Shown here: in pieces, positions 52,816-64,000 of the stretch | Position numbering within the stretch: position 1 is the stretch's first letter | Layout of the letters: every line of letters begins with the position of its first letter | Origin: Liolophura sinensis | Lineage: Eukaryota > Mollusca > Polyplacophora > Chitonida > Chitonidae | Assembly: GCF_032854445.1 (NCBI RefSeq) | Contig: NC_088295.1 | Coordinates: forward strand, 6,202,501 to 6,266,500 | Reading direction: 5' to 3' | Length of the DNA stretch: 64,000 nt | The notes under the pieces: model-generated | Databases searched by the model: none | The model's input: only the letters and a program-made list of their open reading frames with translations | Told to the model about the DNA's origin: nothing | Position numbers and translations under genes: made by a program

Positions 52816-54654
52816 CTCTTTTTGATCCTTGGCTGATTAACATAACAATCGGTGTTTACCAAAAAACAGTGTAATGCAAAAGTGGAATCAGATGCTAATG
52901 GAAGATATAAGGACAAGTTTGACTTTATTACAAGTCACGGATCATCGATTTTAGAATCATTCCATTCGTGCATGACAATCATCGTCTAAGTTAAAACAAA
53001 CATTTACAAAGTGTTGAAAAAATAAGGAAACATCTTAATCTGCGCATGTGCAACCATTTGTCTCCAAAGTACATTTGGATAGATGCGTGGTGTTTCCATG
53101 GCAACTAAATTTGTGCGTCATCCCACACGAAATTCTCTTTTGTTTCGGTACTGTTATTTACCTGCACTGGCCATGTCGCAACATACAGCTGCCAAAGCTG
53201 ACTATATTCGAAATGCTATCAATGTTTTCGATTTCCCAGCGAGATGTATTATACCATATTTAGCAATATAGCCAATCCCTTCGCTATGTTTGTCGTCAAG
53301 CTCAACTACTACACGGAGCCATAGTTCCTGTACAATTTGTCATCGCCTGACAAAATACATTCGTACAACGGGAATAAACTATATGTTTCGCACCTTTGTA
53401 TAAGCGGTGAATTATTTTTTTTTCTCCGCCTGGATTCCCTGACAGAGACAGAGGAATGCGTAACGTGCAGGCTATGCCTTACCTGTATAGTCGTCACTGT
53501 GTTAGTCTGTCCTCCTCCATCAGGCACTCAACAGGACCCACAAATGTAGTTATCGTTCATTCCTCAACCCCTGATTTCTTCTTGCAGCGTGTCGCCAAAC
53601 CATCAAATGACGAAAACGACGTTTGGGCAGTAGAGTGACGCGTGTATGAACCAGCGTTCCAATAAGACACCACATAAACACTATGTCCCCTGGTAACTCA
53701 ACAGGATTGAAATCGATCAGGCTGTATTTTGTCAGGTGCCGTGCCGTGGCCACGTCAGCCCAGTAGGAACGATGGTGGATATGCTACGGGACGGTCAGAG
53801 GGATAAAGACGATAGTGTCCTTCTGTCTGTTGTTGACGGTAAACCCTGCTCGGAAATCTCGGGTACATTGATGAATTTGCCGCCTGGGCTATACACTACA
53901 CAGAGTCTACGTCATAGCTCCAAGGCCGATCTGCTGAATTAATGTAAGCAGCTAAAAGTTAGATTTTATCAGCAATATTATGTAATGTTTTTTTCCCTCT
54001 TTCTGTGTGAGATATTTACTCAGACGAATGTTCTCCAAGCAAACCCGCTCTGGATTCACAACCACATTCGCTACGTCGATTAAATAAATCAAAGACACAT
54101 TAACGAGCCAAAAAATCAATAATTTACCCGATAACCTTTTATTTGGTAGGTGCTACGCAAATATATACAGTACTATGTCACATATGTAAATGACGCGTCC
54201 GCTGCTTGTTGGCATTAGTTGCCGGTGTGAAAAGCCGATGAATGGAGCCATCAGACGTACTCACTACTTGACGCTCAAATCAAAGACGTTCGTCACAGTT
54301 AACTGTCTGTCGATCTTCGTACTAGCTCTTTGGCTTCTTGATGGTATCTCTGCAACTTAGAATGTGATTGTATGGTGGCCGATATGTGCCATTTCGTATT
54401 TTCTTACTTTCACTTACTTGTTTTAGTTATGGTGAAATTACGAGAAAGGAACGCATGAAGACAAAAAACGCAAAACTATTACAATGTAAAAAGGCAAAAA
54501 TAACAAACCAGGTAAAAATGTGAAAATAAAGTATTAAGAAATTACGAAGATATTGACATGAAAGTATTTTTTGCAACTTGCTTGTGGACAGCATAATAGA
54601 ATCAGAAGGAGAAAAAGTGCGAAAACGAGAATGCAAGATCTGGAGAAAGCTAAA
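52816..54654. other. No gene recognised
   Basis: Several overlapping frames of 60-72 codons on both strands between 53.0 and 53.95 kb, none with a domain I can name. A fossil exon cannot be excluded. Confidence 0.4.
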
Positions 54655-54920
54655 AAGACACAAAATTATTTATTTATTCATTTTTTTGTTCATTTATTTA
54701 TTCATTTATTTATTCATTTATTTATTTATTTATTTATTTTGTGCTTTTGGCCGTACTAATATTCATACGACGGCGGCAAAAAGACCGGGGCGGAGTCCGA
54801 ACGGTGGGACCTCTTTACGTACGGAGAGGGCATGCATGGTCTCGCAGCATTCACAAACACAAGATGTTCCGAAATACTGTACCGACATTTGCTATAGCCA
54901 GTCGCGCGAATAGGTATAAA
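54655..54920 (-). mobile_element. SINE-like element with long (TTTATTCA)n tail
   Basis: On plus, a long TTTATTTATTCATTTATTTA tract is followed by GCTTTTGGCCGTACTAATAT, ACGACGGCGGCAAAAAGACC and GGGCGGAGTCCGAACGGTGG. The order (TTTA tail, CCGTACT, ACGACGGCGG) is that of the main SINE family in minus orientation, but the interior is diverged. Confidence 0.65.
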
Positions 54921-55680
54921 TGACATTTGTGAGCTCTTAATGAAACAAGCGAGATACCGATTGATTCCACTTTGAAGTTCAAATATCGCATTTACTCATT
55001 TTTTGTATTCATTTTTATCTTTTGTTCTTTTTCTTACTCTCGCAATTTCGGAATGACTTAACGCTTGAAATGAAGTAAACACGAACTAGCATAATTCATC
55101 CACCATGGGATGGTGCTCAGTCAGGAAGCTTAAAATTAGACTGCAGTACAGCTAAGTTTTCATTACATTGTCCCTGGCGAATCAAAAACAGCTGTTTGTA
55201 GGTTAAAGGGCTTAGAATTTATATTACAAAGACAGTTGAAAGTTCTATCAAGATGTCCAGCAGAACAGGACAAACCAAAGTACACCCTTTTATAGACACG
55301 GTAGTCTGAAATAAATGGTCGGAATAAATAAACTACTACCAGATTTCCGGAAAACCATTAAAACTATGGGAAACCCCCAAACACTATGGATGCCACTAGG
55401 CTTCTACCGGAGTTATCGGAATATCATCTAATTAATAGGAATGCCACCAAGCTAGTTGGGAAACCACCAAAGGAAGGAGAATGTTACGGAAAGGGTGGGG
55501 AAACCGCGTGCATTTTGGGAATACGACCGCAAAATAATAAAACCGCAACACTAAATGGAGTACATGTACTACCAGAAGTATGGAAGAACCATCAAAATTA
55601 TGGAAAACCGATCAGGATTATACCCGATTAATTTGCTTGAAGGCGACAACTTTCGCTCAGAGTGACTACACGAAATTTAA
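54921..55680. other. Loose repeat of GGAAAACC/ACCACCAA words
   Basis: From about 55330 to 55620 short words such as GGAAAACCATTAAAACTATG and GGAATGCCACCAAGCTAGTT recur at 25-30-base steps, a decayed short-period array. The 81-codon plus frame across it is a by-product. Confidence 0.55.
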
Positions 55681-56630
55681 TGGAGCTCCTTTGAGACCAT
55701 TTGCCTGTCATCAATATGACGTAAGCACTGAGCTAGCTTGTAAAGTCTGTGCTAACATACTGATGTACTGTGACCATGACAACCATACCAACAATATGAT
55801 GTAAGCACTGAGCTTGCTTGTGAAGTCTGTGCTACTATACTGATGTACTGTGACCATGACAACCATACCAACAATATGATGTAAGCACTGAGCTTGCTTG
55901 TGAAGTCTGTGCTACTATACTGATGTACTGTGACCATGACAACCATACCAACAATATGATGTAAGCACTGAGCTAGCTTGTGAAGTCTGTGCTACTATAC
56001 TGATGTACTGTGACCATGAGAACCATACCAACAATATGACGTAAGCACTGAGCTTGCTTGTGAAGTCTGTGCTAACATACTGATGTACTGTGACCATGAC
56101 AACCATACCAACAATATGATGTAAGCACTGAGCTAACTTGTGAAGTCTGTGCTACTATACTGATGTACTGTGACCATGACAACCATACCAACAATATGAT
56201 GTAAGCACTGAGCTAGCTTGTGAAGTCTGTGCTACTATACTGATGTACTGTGACCATGACAACCATACCAACAATATGATGTAAGCACTGAGCTTGCTTG
56301 TGAAGTCTGTGCTACTATACTGATGTACTGTGACCATGACAACCATACCAACAATATGATGTAAGCACTGAGCTAGCTTGTGAAGTCTGTGCTACTATAC
56401 TGATGTACTGTGACCATGACAACCATACCAACAATATGATGTAAGCACTGAGCTAACTTGTGAAGTCTGTGCTAACATACTGATGTACTGTGACCATGAC
56501 AACCATACCAACAGTATGATGTAAGCACTGAGCTTGCTTGTGAAGTCTGTGCTAATGTACTAATGTACTGTGACCATGACAATCATACCAACAATATGAC
56601 GTAAGCACTGAGGTCAAATCCGACCTTATG
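55681..56630. repeat. 80-bp satellite, 12 units in exact register
   Basis: GTAAGCACTGAG recurs at 55721 and then every 80 bases to 56601. The unit continues CTTGCTTGTGAAGTCTGTGC, TACTATACTGATGTACTGTG and ACCATGACAACCATACCAAC. Units differ by single substitutions with no indels, so the array is young or homogenised. Confidence 0.97.
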
Positions 56631-59159
56631 TTATACCAATTGTTATTTTAGAGACGTGCAGAATCTTCATGATCCCAACGTATGCGTCTTGGGTTCACTG
56701 ATCAGACAGGTGCTGAAAAAAGGATGGACCTAGAGACCATGGACAAGGGAAAAGAGAAGGGCTCATTTTAGTTATGTTTCAAGTATGTTAAATGCACTCT
56801 AAGCACTAAGCAAGAAAATCCCCGGGACAAGCAGTGGGGAAACGTGTAAATCTCATTGACGATACAACACATAATATATTGACAAATGGTCATACTGGAG
56901 CGGATCACGTCAAATATGTTTCATTATAATCAGAGTGGCCGCGTTCTCAGGAATACATAAATGTTTACATTCAACATGTTCAATGATACAAACAACTTTC
57001 AGCCACAATTTGCATCTGGAAGGTATGATAAATCTCATAATCATCTGAATCAGTTCATTGGACACACCTCTACAAAACTACTTACAATCACTTATAATAT
57101 AAGCGCCTCTTAACAATCTATTCAACAAATACATGCCCAAAGTCATTCCCAAGAGAGGTTCTCCTGATAACATAATCCCGCTGAAGACAAACAAGGATTC
57201 TATGAAGACAAACAAGGATTCTATCTTTTAATCTAACCCTGCAGGTAGCTAACCTGTATACGAGAGCTGCACAGTATTACTAGTATGTTACGGTCAATTT
57301 AAGAAGTCTAAATAAACCATATGGCTGCGATAGACATCTACTTGGATAATACGGACAGACTGGCATGTTTCGGCCCTGGCGTAGATGTCCGTCAAATGTA
57401 AATCCTTGCATTTTAGATCTGTTAAATGTAGTCCACACTGTGGAAAACAGCTGCGGTTATTTGACTTGAGCAGTGTTCTTTGGTGGAATTTATCCAAATT
57501 TATCCCATTTTCGAGCCGAATGACACAAAACGGGATGACAACAAAACGCTGTCATCGTTAACACAATATTTAAAAAAAACTCTCTGGGTGAGACCTGGCG
57601 GTGTTTTGGAGATGTTTAGCTTTCAATCGCGTGGGCAAACGAGCTGTTCATTCCAGACAAGGTTTGGGCAAAAAACTGTCGAAATTTCCCCGCTTTCACT
57701 CAGTGTTATCTTGGACTTACAAATTCCCATTCTGCTGTGGGAAATGTGCGTGTTGTATTTTGACTTGCTTCCACCATCTGTGGTCGTAAACTTATTAAAC
57801 GTAGTCCAAAAAAGACATGACGTTGAAGAACTTTCAGCTTACACCATATCTACCAATTATATGCGTGTATTATAAAAAAAAAATTTTGTCGATGGTGACT
57901 CAGTCAATTTACAATAAAACTGTTCATCCTCAAGTTTGTGAAGGAAAGCGAACTGACCGGTGGTGGAATCCTAAACTTACCTATCCATGGCCGGGTTTGA
58001 ACTCGCACTTCTTGTCGCGAATAATAAGCAAACTATTCAGCAATGGCGTTAGATTAGACAAATCTTTGGGGAAAGCATCCTTGTGCTGCTTGTGATATGT
58101 CACAATAAGTATTATATAGCTTTGAATACAGATTGGCCATTCCAGGCACAAACAACTATATTAATATAACCTACAGAGAATTTACGTGGCTGTGAAGTCA
58201 TGGCAGTTGGTATAAAACAGTGCTCTTTCTCTCTCTAAAGCAATCTGCTAAAACATTATACAATTATACATGATATGTGGCGTACATACATCGTACAGAT
58301 AAACGAACAGTTACTGTACAAAGCGCAACTGAGAGAGGCCATATATGTTATGATTAACGGTATGTCGTTTAGCTATTTTCATTTTTTTTCTTAATTTTTT
58401 TGATAGAAAATAAAGCCTATAACATTCTTTGTACATGGATGTTTACAATATGAATTAAAACTGCTTCTCATAGCATATATCTCTCTAATTTAACTCTTTA
58501 TATCTCTTCTTAGCTGTTTGACGGTTTGTGTTGAAAACACTTCCTGTGATTGTTTTTCCGAAACGTCTATTGTGGTTGGCGATTAGTAAGCAGATGTTTG
58601 ATTGAACACATAACCTCATAACCCTGCAGTTGTACCAATGCTTTGAGAGGAAGACAATCTAGATATATCGTAAGTACTTGGTGTTTATCATCGCAGCTGT
58701 TTATTTAGATGTGTTTGAGTGAGATACACACCGTCATACTCTACAAACAGCTTGCCTGGACGGATCATGAGACAAGACGGTTGCCCGGCACGCCCCTCGC
58801 ACCTGCTCGACACATTGACCCTGCCTGGCCGTGTGGTCGGTCGTGCTCGCATTCAAGTCGATGCTGTCATAACTACAGCCGATCAATTCTTCCGGGAAAA
58901 AGCTGGAACCAAAACACAGTTTGTTCTAGTTTATTTACCTTGCATATTTGTTCGGAATTCAAAGTACTGATATCAAATCAATACACATGTACTGCGAATC
59001 AATAGTTTTTAATATCATAAATCGGCGCCTAACAAATACACGCTGGAATAATACCTGATTTGACCACCCAAAAACCATATCGATCTGCGCACTTTGATGT
59101 TATAGTTTTAATTGATTTGATGTACACAACACTGGAGAAAGGTGCACAGAGTAAGGAAT
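56631..59159. other. No gene recognised
   Basis: Two plus-strand frames (131 codons at 57480 and 83 codons at 58719) stand out by length. I recognise no domain in either and see no convincing splice sites, so they are not called. Confidence 0.4.
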
Positions 59160-60190
59160 GTACCGTTACTAGGTGTGAGTGAGTGTAACCAGCATAGACT
59201 GTATGAGTGAAACGCCGGTGAACACTGTGTTAAAGGCATCTAGACCTCTCTGTGTGTGCGATCAACTGGTGGACACTGTATAACCAGAACTGTGTGTGTG
59301 AGTGAGGCGTTGGTGGACACTGTATTCAGTGCAACCAGAATTGTGTGTGTGTGAGTGAGACGTTGGTGGACACGGTATTCAACGTAACCAGAATTCTGTG
59401 TGTGTGAGTAAGACGTTGGTGGACAACGAATTCAATGTAACTAGAACTGTGAGTGTGTGAGTGAGACGCTAGTGATTATTGCATGGGATTTAACCATACC
59501 TGTGTGCGTGTGTGTGAGACGCTGGTGGTCATTGTATGACATGTAACCAGGGATGTGGCGTGTGTGTGAGACGCTGGTGGTCCTTGTATGAAATGTAACC
59601 AGAACTGTGTGGTTGTCTGTGAGACGTTAGTGATCATTGCATAGGATGTAACCAGGGATGTGGCGTGTGTGTGAGACGCTGGTGGTCATTGTATGACATG
59701 TAACCAGGGATGTGGCGTGTGTGTGAGACGCTGGTGGTCATTGTATGAGATGTGACCAGAACTGTGTGGTTGTCTGGGAGACGTTAGTGATCATTGCATG
59801 GGATGTAACCAGAACTGTGTGTGTGTCCGTGAGACGCTAGTGATCATTGCATAGGATGTAACCAGGGATGTGGCCTGTGTGTGAGACGCTAGTGATCATT
59901 GTGTGACATGTAACCAGAACTGTTTGTGTGTCCGTGAGACGCTAGTGATCATTGCATAGGATGTAACCAGGGATGTGGCGTGTGTGTGAGACGCTAGTGG
60001 TCATTGTGTGACATGTAACCAGAACCGTGTAGTTGTCAGTGAGACGCTAGTAATGATTGTGTGGGATATAACCAGGGATGTGGTGTGTGTGTGTAAGTGT
60101 GTGAGACGCTGGTGGTCACTGTATGGGATACAACCAGAGCTGTATGGGTGAGACGTTTGTTGTCTCTGTGGGGGATGTATCAAGAACTCT
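59160..60190. repeat. GT-rich minisatellite, ~50-55-bp unit
   Basis: About 20 units of GTGTGTGAGACGCTGGTGGT then CATTGTATGACATGTAACCA and GGGATGTGGC. Unit length varies through the GTGTGT tract. Confidence 0.92.
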
Positions 60191-60444
60191 GGGTTGTAGA
60201 CTTTGTCAACTACTGGTAAAACTACTCGAATTGACGTCAGTTTAAACTACGTTATGCACTGAGAATATAAGACAACCCTTGCCAGCGAGTCTGCAATACA
60301 TAGGAAGTTAGATATGGATAAGAGTTTTATGTTGTCCTACAGTGTGCATACAGGAAAAAGCAATATAGGTTGAATATAAATTCAAACCAAATGGTACTCA
60401 GAATATGTGTAGAAAGTAGAAAATGATATTGATATATTTTGATT

Positions 60445-60545
60445 GTTGTTTATCCCTGGGGTCTGCTCGGTTTCTCCCTCCATGATGCTGACCGAAGTCG
60501 AACAAATGAAATAATCTTGTGCTTGGCTTAAAACCCCAATAAAGT
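60445..60545 (+). mobile_element. SINE 3' fragment
   Basis: GGGGTCTGCTCGGTTTCTCC, CTCCATGATGCTGACCGAAG and AAATAATCTTGTGCTTGGCT then CCAATAAAG. A diverged body of the main SINE family in plus orientation. Confidence 0.65.
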
Positions 60546-60984
60546 TACAAAAAAATTTGTCTCAAGACTATTGAGGTATACGATAGCGGTCAGTTTTATG
60601 AGAGGGGGGGGGGGGGGAACCCGGGGTAAGCAACGGCAAAACATTGACGAACGTCAGTATATGTCATATACAGATTTCAACGCCATCTTGGTGGAAAAGA
60701 ATTTTTCAACTGACGCTAGACTGCAAAAGCCGACATGCAAGCGTCGGAGACCGATTATTGTCGGCAAGGTCCAGTAAATCCTGAGAACAGGCAAATCCAC
60801 GAACTCTTCTTCCCGTGTGATAAGCTATTGACAGACAAAGTCGATTGCAATCTGCTTCGGATATTTTTGTGAGAATCATAGAACTTTAGTTTACCCCAGT
60901 TTCCATTCAACGTACATACATGCGTTCATCAATCAACCCTCATAGTCATCTAAAACGTTTTTGCAACACAACGTCTTATTACTT
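60546..60984. other. No gene recognised; G-run
   Basis: Unique spacer with a G homopolymer at about 60604-60617. Confidence 0.45.
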
Positions 60985-61115
60985 TAATTTATTTCTTTAT
61001 TCTTTATTTATTTATTTGATTATGGTTTTCCGCCCTACTCGAGAATATTTTTACTTGTACGACGGCGGCCAACATGGTAGGAGGAAAACCGGACAGAACC
61101 TGGGGGAAACCCAGG
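60985..61115 (-). mobile_element. SINE fragment
   Basis: On plus: TTTATTTATTTATTTGATTA, TGGTTTTCCGCCCTACTCGA, GACGGCGGCCAACATGGTAG and CCTGGGGGAAACCCAGG. Tail and body of the SINE family without the tRNA head. Confidence 0.88.
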
Positions 61116-62863
61116 CAAGGTCTAAAGATGACTTCGAATGTACAACGATGTCCAGATTTATGGTTGGCAAAACCCTGCTCACAAACCAGAACACAAAGCC
61201 TGCAAAACTGCTGGACTAGTTGCATTTTTAAATGTGAAATCTAAAATGTCATGTCCTCCACCTTATCTGTATAAAATACTCAAAATAGAACCAGATGTAT
61301 ACTTCGTTAGTATTTGTTGCCCCCGGCTAGCCCGAGTGTAACATCATGGCCATAGAATACATTAATCAGGTTGTCACAAAGCCTGCACATATAGGATGTG
61401 ACTCCACTGCTAGAGGCAAGTCAGCTGTGGTAACAGACTACATCTTGTAGCTTATCATGTCCACACATGTATGATGCGACACCACTCTCAGACACAGGCC
61501 AGCCGTGGTATCACAATGTCCGTGCAGGTGGGGTGTAACTTCACATTCCGTGACAGTGGTAAAGGAACAGCATCTCCTATAGAATATCACCAAATAAGCA
61601 AAGTAACTCCGAAGAAACTCATTTTGACGATCTCAGTATGTCGATGTTATTTACGTCATCCTCAAAACTGTGCCACGTAAGGCCTATTTTAGTTGTATAT
61701 ACACGTATATAATCGGCTCCCAGAAAAGGATCATTAACAAAAATGTGTAACAAGATAAGCCTGGTGAAAACTTTTATAGTGTTGTTATAGTGTTAGTGTA
61801 AATAAAGTCGAAAAATTCAATATCGTAGAGAGCGTGAATATGCAATTCTTCAGAGTTACTTTGCTTATTTTTAGTGCCAAGTCAGTGGTTCCACTGGATA
61901 TCTACCATATTCTCTGTTGGGCCCAGTTTATGGTAGCGTTGAACCAAGAGAAAGCCGTACAAATACAATGTTTTTAAATAATTTTATTATCCTGACGTGT
62001 GAATTTGCATATATGTGTAAAAAAAATACTAAGAGTGTAAGACCTTAATGACATTTGTTTTTATCTAGTCAAATAAGCAGATATAATCCGACGATTATAT
62101 CGGTGTATGGGTGTTACTCTTAGTAGTACGTAATGTAATATCTCATTTGTGAACTTGTTACGCTAAATACTGTACTTATAATACGTGTATCTGTGAAATA
62201 AAAGCAAAAACTGGTCGTAATTTGTACACCTTATCAGAGTTTTACGCCTACATGTCAACTTACCACAGTCGCCTTCTGTGCTTGATTACCATTAATTTTA
62301 CACCTCCGGTGACCAACCGTCGGCTTACATCAACTTGCCATATCGTCTCCTGTACACGCTAACCATTAATTTTACACTTACTTCGCCTTACCACTTTATT
62401 GTGAATTGATAATGAGCTCTACTCCTTAGTCAACTTGTTACTCATTTCTCTACGCAAGACGATAGAGATTTTACACCTATACGTCTATTATTCCTATGGT
62501 TATCTACACACGATAACAGAGCAGTTTACACTTCTGTTAATCTTTCAAGTTGTTCTGACGCCGTCCTAATGTTTACATTTAGACACACAACGCTAGCATC
62601 ACTCACAATGGGAGAGTCGCCACTAACAGCCCAGCTCTATTTGATAATCTCATTAAGGAGATTTGAAATGATACTGTTCATAGAACTTTATTGTAGAAAT
62701 TGTATAATTCATGATATAAAATACACGCAAATTTCAAATGTGGCGGAACCGACATTATTATAACAGCATATAAATGGCAGGGAGGAAGAATTTATATATT
62801 CTGTCCCTTCCGCTTGTATCATTTTAAAGACAATTGGTGCACAATTATAACTTGTTTGTGGAT
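61116..62863. other. No gene recognised (downstream of gene D)
   Basis: Unique AT-rich DNA. Between about 62230 and 62560 the phrase ATTTTACACCT or TTTACACTTAC recurs at roughly 60-75-base steps with CAACTT words, a decayed repeat. It includes the probable 3' UTR of gene D at its right end. Confidence 0.45.
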
Positions 62864-63101
62864 TTATTGTTGGAAGGAAATTTGTTCTGATAGACTGCTC
62901 TGTGGCAGTATCACCTCCACAAGCAAACAGATACACGCCAACGAAGCCGCTATAGCAAAAATAATGAATGGTCCCCCGGTACTGTCCAGACCGAGGCGCT
63001 TGGCCTGACTAGCTGGACCGGAAGTGTCGCAGGTGTCACTGGTGGGCCACCACTTTTGTCTCCAACGCTCGATCAGGCCAGCTTCCTGCATCCGAATAAT
63101 C
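62864..63101 (-). CDS. Gene D exon: end of S2, M4, stop
   Basis: Acceptor TTTGGGCAG, phase 2. It encodes [18 protein letters not shown], a linker with a Cys, the M4 helix ([20 protein letters not shown]) and a short tail ending at a stop at 62864-62866. Confidence 0.95.
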
Positions 63102-64000
63102 CTGCCCAAACCAAGTAAAACCAGAAACGATTAATGTAAACAAACCTTACAGTCTAACAAGGTTTACTTTATCATGTCCATCAATACTTCAATAACCGAC
63201 CGGTCCTGTCATATTTGACCAAACAAAGAGTGTTTACCGATGGGATAAAAATCAGAACTCACTGGAATGACACGTCGTCAACCATGGGAGAATCCTCCGG
63301 GAAAACAAACCCGACACCGGCGTTGTTGAAAGATTCCTCTGCTAACATGAACGTTTGACAATTCCTTTTGACAAGGTACTCCAGTTGAGCTTTGTCCACC
63401 ATAAAGGCGTATTCTCCAGATCGAACATATTCATACGCCTCGACATTATCCGTCAGTCTCGGCCCGTCCTGAATCTTCCGCCAGATCTCACGATAGACAT
63501 CTGTCGTACCGGCCTGGCAACATGAATCCCGGACAATGACTACAGGGATTGAAAAATCACTGCTATTTCTGTACTTTTATTATGAGTATTGGCTGAACAG
63601 GCAAACGGAACTGAACACGCATGTCCTCTGACCACTCTTATGAAACCCAATGCAGTTCAAACATCTGTACAGGTGATGGTCGTGCCTTTTTTAATTCGGA
63701 CCTCTACTTACATTTATCTGAATGCCCCTTGTCCGATTTTATCCAGGTCCTTAGATTGGGCCGCGATCAACACAGAACAATTTAAACCTACACCATAATT
63801 ATCCTGCTATTGAGATGAAAAATACATACCCTGAACAATGAGTATATGTTAGTGCCTGTCTTCACGAGGGGAGTGATCTCGTCGTTGTTAGCCAGGTCCT
63901 CCAGCGTGTTTATGGGTTTGTCCAAGATAGTGACGGTGAGGAAGGCGGCCAGGTTGGCTGTGTAGGAGGACACGATGAGGATGGTGAAGAGCCACCAGAA
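62864..64000 (-). CDS. Gene D: non-NMDA ionotropic glutamate receptor, last three exons (partial)
   Basis: Ligand-gated channel subunit; the gene continues right of the window. Exons: 63830 to beyond 64000 (M3), 63263-63513 (S2) and 62864-63101 (M4 and stop). Junction phases (0 then 2) are the same as gene B exons 11-13, and the protein is clearly closer to gene B than to gene [43 protein letters not shown] and [15 protein letters not shown]. Asp replaces the AMPA-type ligand Glu in S2, as in gene B. The two visible introns are only 161 and 316 bases and hold no arrays. The frame is intact throughout. Confidence 0.95.
63263..63513 (-). CDS. Gene D exon: S2
   Basis: 251 nt, acceptor CATGTTGCCAG, donor TTCCA then GTGAGT, phase 0 to 2. 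It encodes [38 protein letters not shown] and [19 protein letters not shown]. Three codons longer in effect than gene B exon 12 (251 against 248 nt means one extra codon). Confidence 0.95.
63830..64000 (-). CDS. Gene D exon: M3 and S2 start (cut by window edge)
   Basis: Begins off the window and ends at donor TTCAGG then GTATGT, phase 0. It encodes [20 protein letters not shown], the canonical M3 gate, then [17 protein letters not shown] and [15 protein letters not shown]. Confidence 0.96.

Noticed and set aside
57480-57875. 131-codon plus frame
   Set aside because: No domain recognised, an overlapping alternative frame is also open, and no splice sites or signal peptide support it.
58719-58970. 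83-codon plus frame with an even, protein-like composition
   Set aside because: It looks more protein-like than most, but I cannot assign it to a family and found no neighbouring exons. A homology search against metazoan proteins would decide.

Overview
This is an animal nuclear genome window with small exons, GT-AG introns, tRNA-derived SINEs and many minisatellites. It is most likely from a lophotrochozoan, with a mollusc as first guess and a brachiopod or annelid possible. The reasons are an IR25a-type ionotropic receptor (a protostome family) beside amino-terminal-domain-bearing glutamate-receptor genes, and a SINE family resembling ones I associate with molluscs. The species cannot be named from sequence alone.

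The recognisable genes are members of one superfamily, ionotropic glutamate receptors (iGluR) and ionotropic receptors (IR), all on the minus strand in a head-to-tail cluster. Gene A is seen only as one amino-terminal-domain exon (602-760) and runs off the left edge. Gene B (16152-27911) is complete, with 13 coding exons and about 853 residues in an unbroken frame: signal peptide, amino-terminal domain, S1, M1, pore, M3, S2, M4. Gene C (37492-52480) also has 13 coding exons (about 851 residues if intact) and is IR25a-like in M3, S2 and M4, but its S1/M1 exon has several frame breaks and its M3/S2 exon has one. Gene D (62864 to beyond 64000) shows only its last three exons. Genes B and C share several intron positions with identical phase, so the cluster looks like old tandem duplication.

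The most striking feature is the relation between the minisatellites and the genes. In genes B and C at least six intronic tandem arrays start at an exon-intron junction and appear to be copies of that junction. Gene B has a 33-bp array in intron 4 whose units each begin GTAA and end AG, a 43-bp array in intron 5, a 47-bp array in intron 11 made of the end of exon 11 plus its 5' splice site (about 14 extra copies), and a 24-bp array copying the acceptor tract of exon 13. Gene C has a 42-43-bp array family filling about 3 kb of intron 10, whose unit is a degenerate copy of the 3' end of exon 10 plus donor, and a 62-bp array copying the acceptor of exon 9. Gene D's two visible introns are short and array-free.

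The rest is non-genic: 1-16 kb (long arrays, two SINEs, a fold-back MITE at 11.0-11.4 kb), 28-37.4 kb (a 24-bp array and SINEs), and 52.5-62.8 kb (an exact 80-bp satellite of 12 units, a GT-rich array and SINE fragments). Long repeat-derived ORFs inside arrays are not credible genes. No RNA genes, CRISPR arrays or bacterial-type features were seen.
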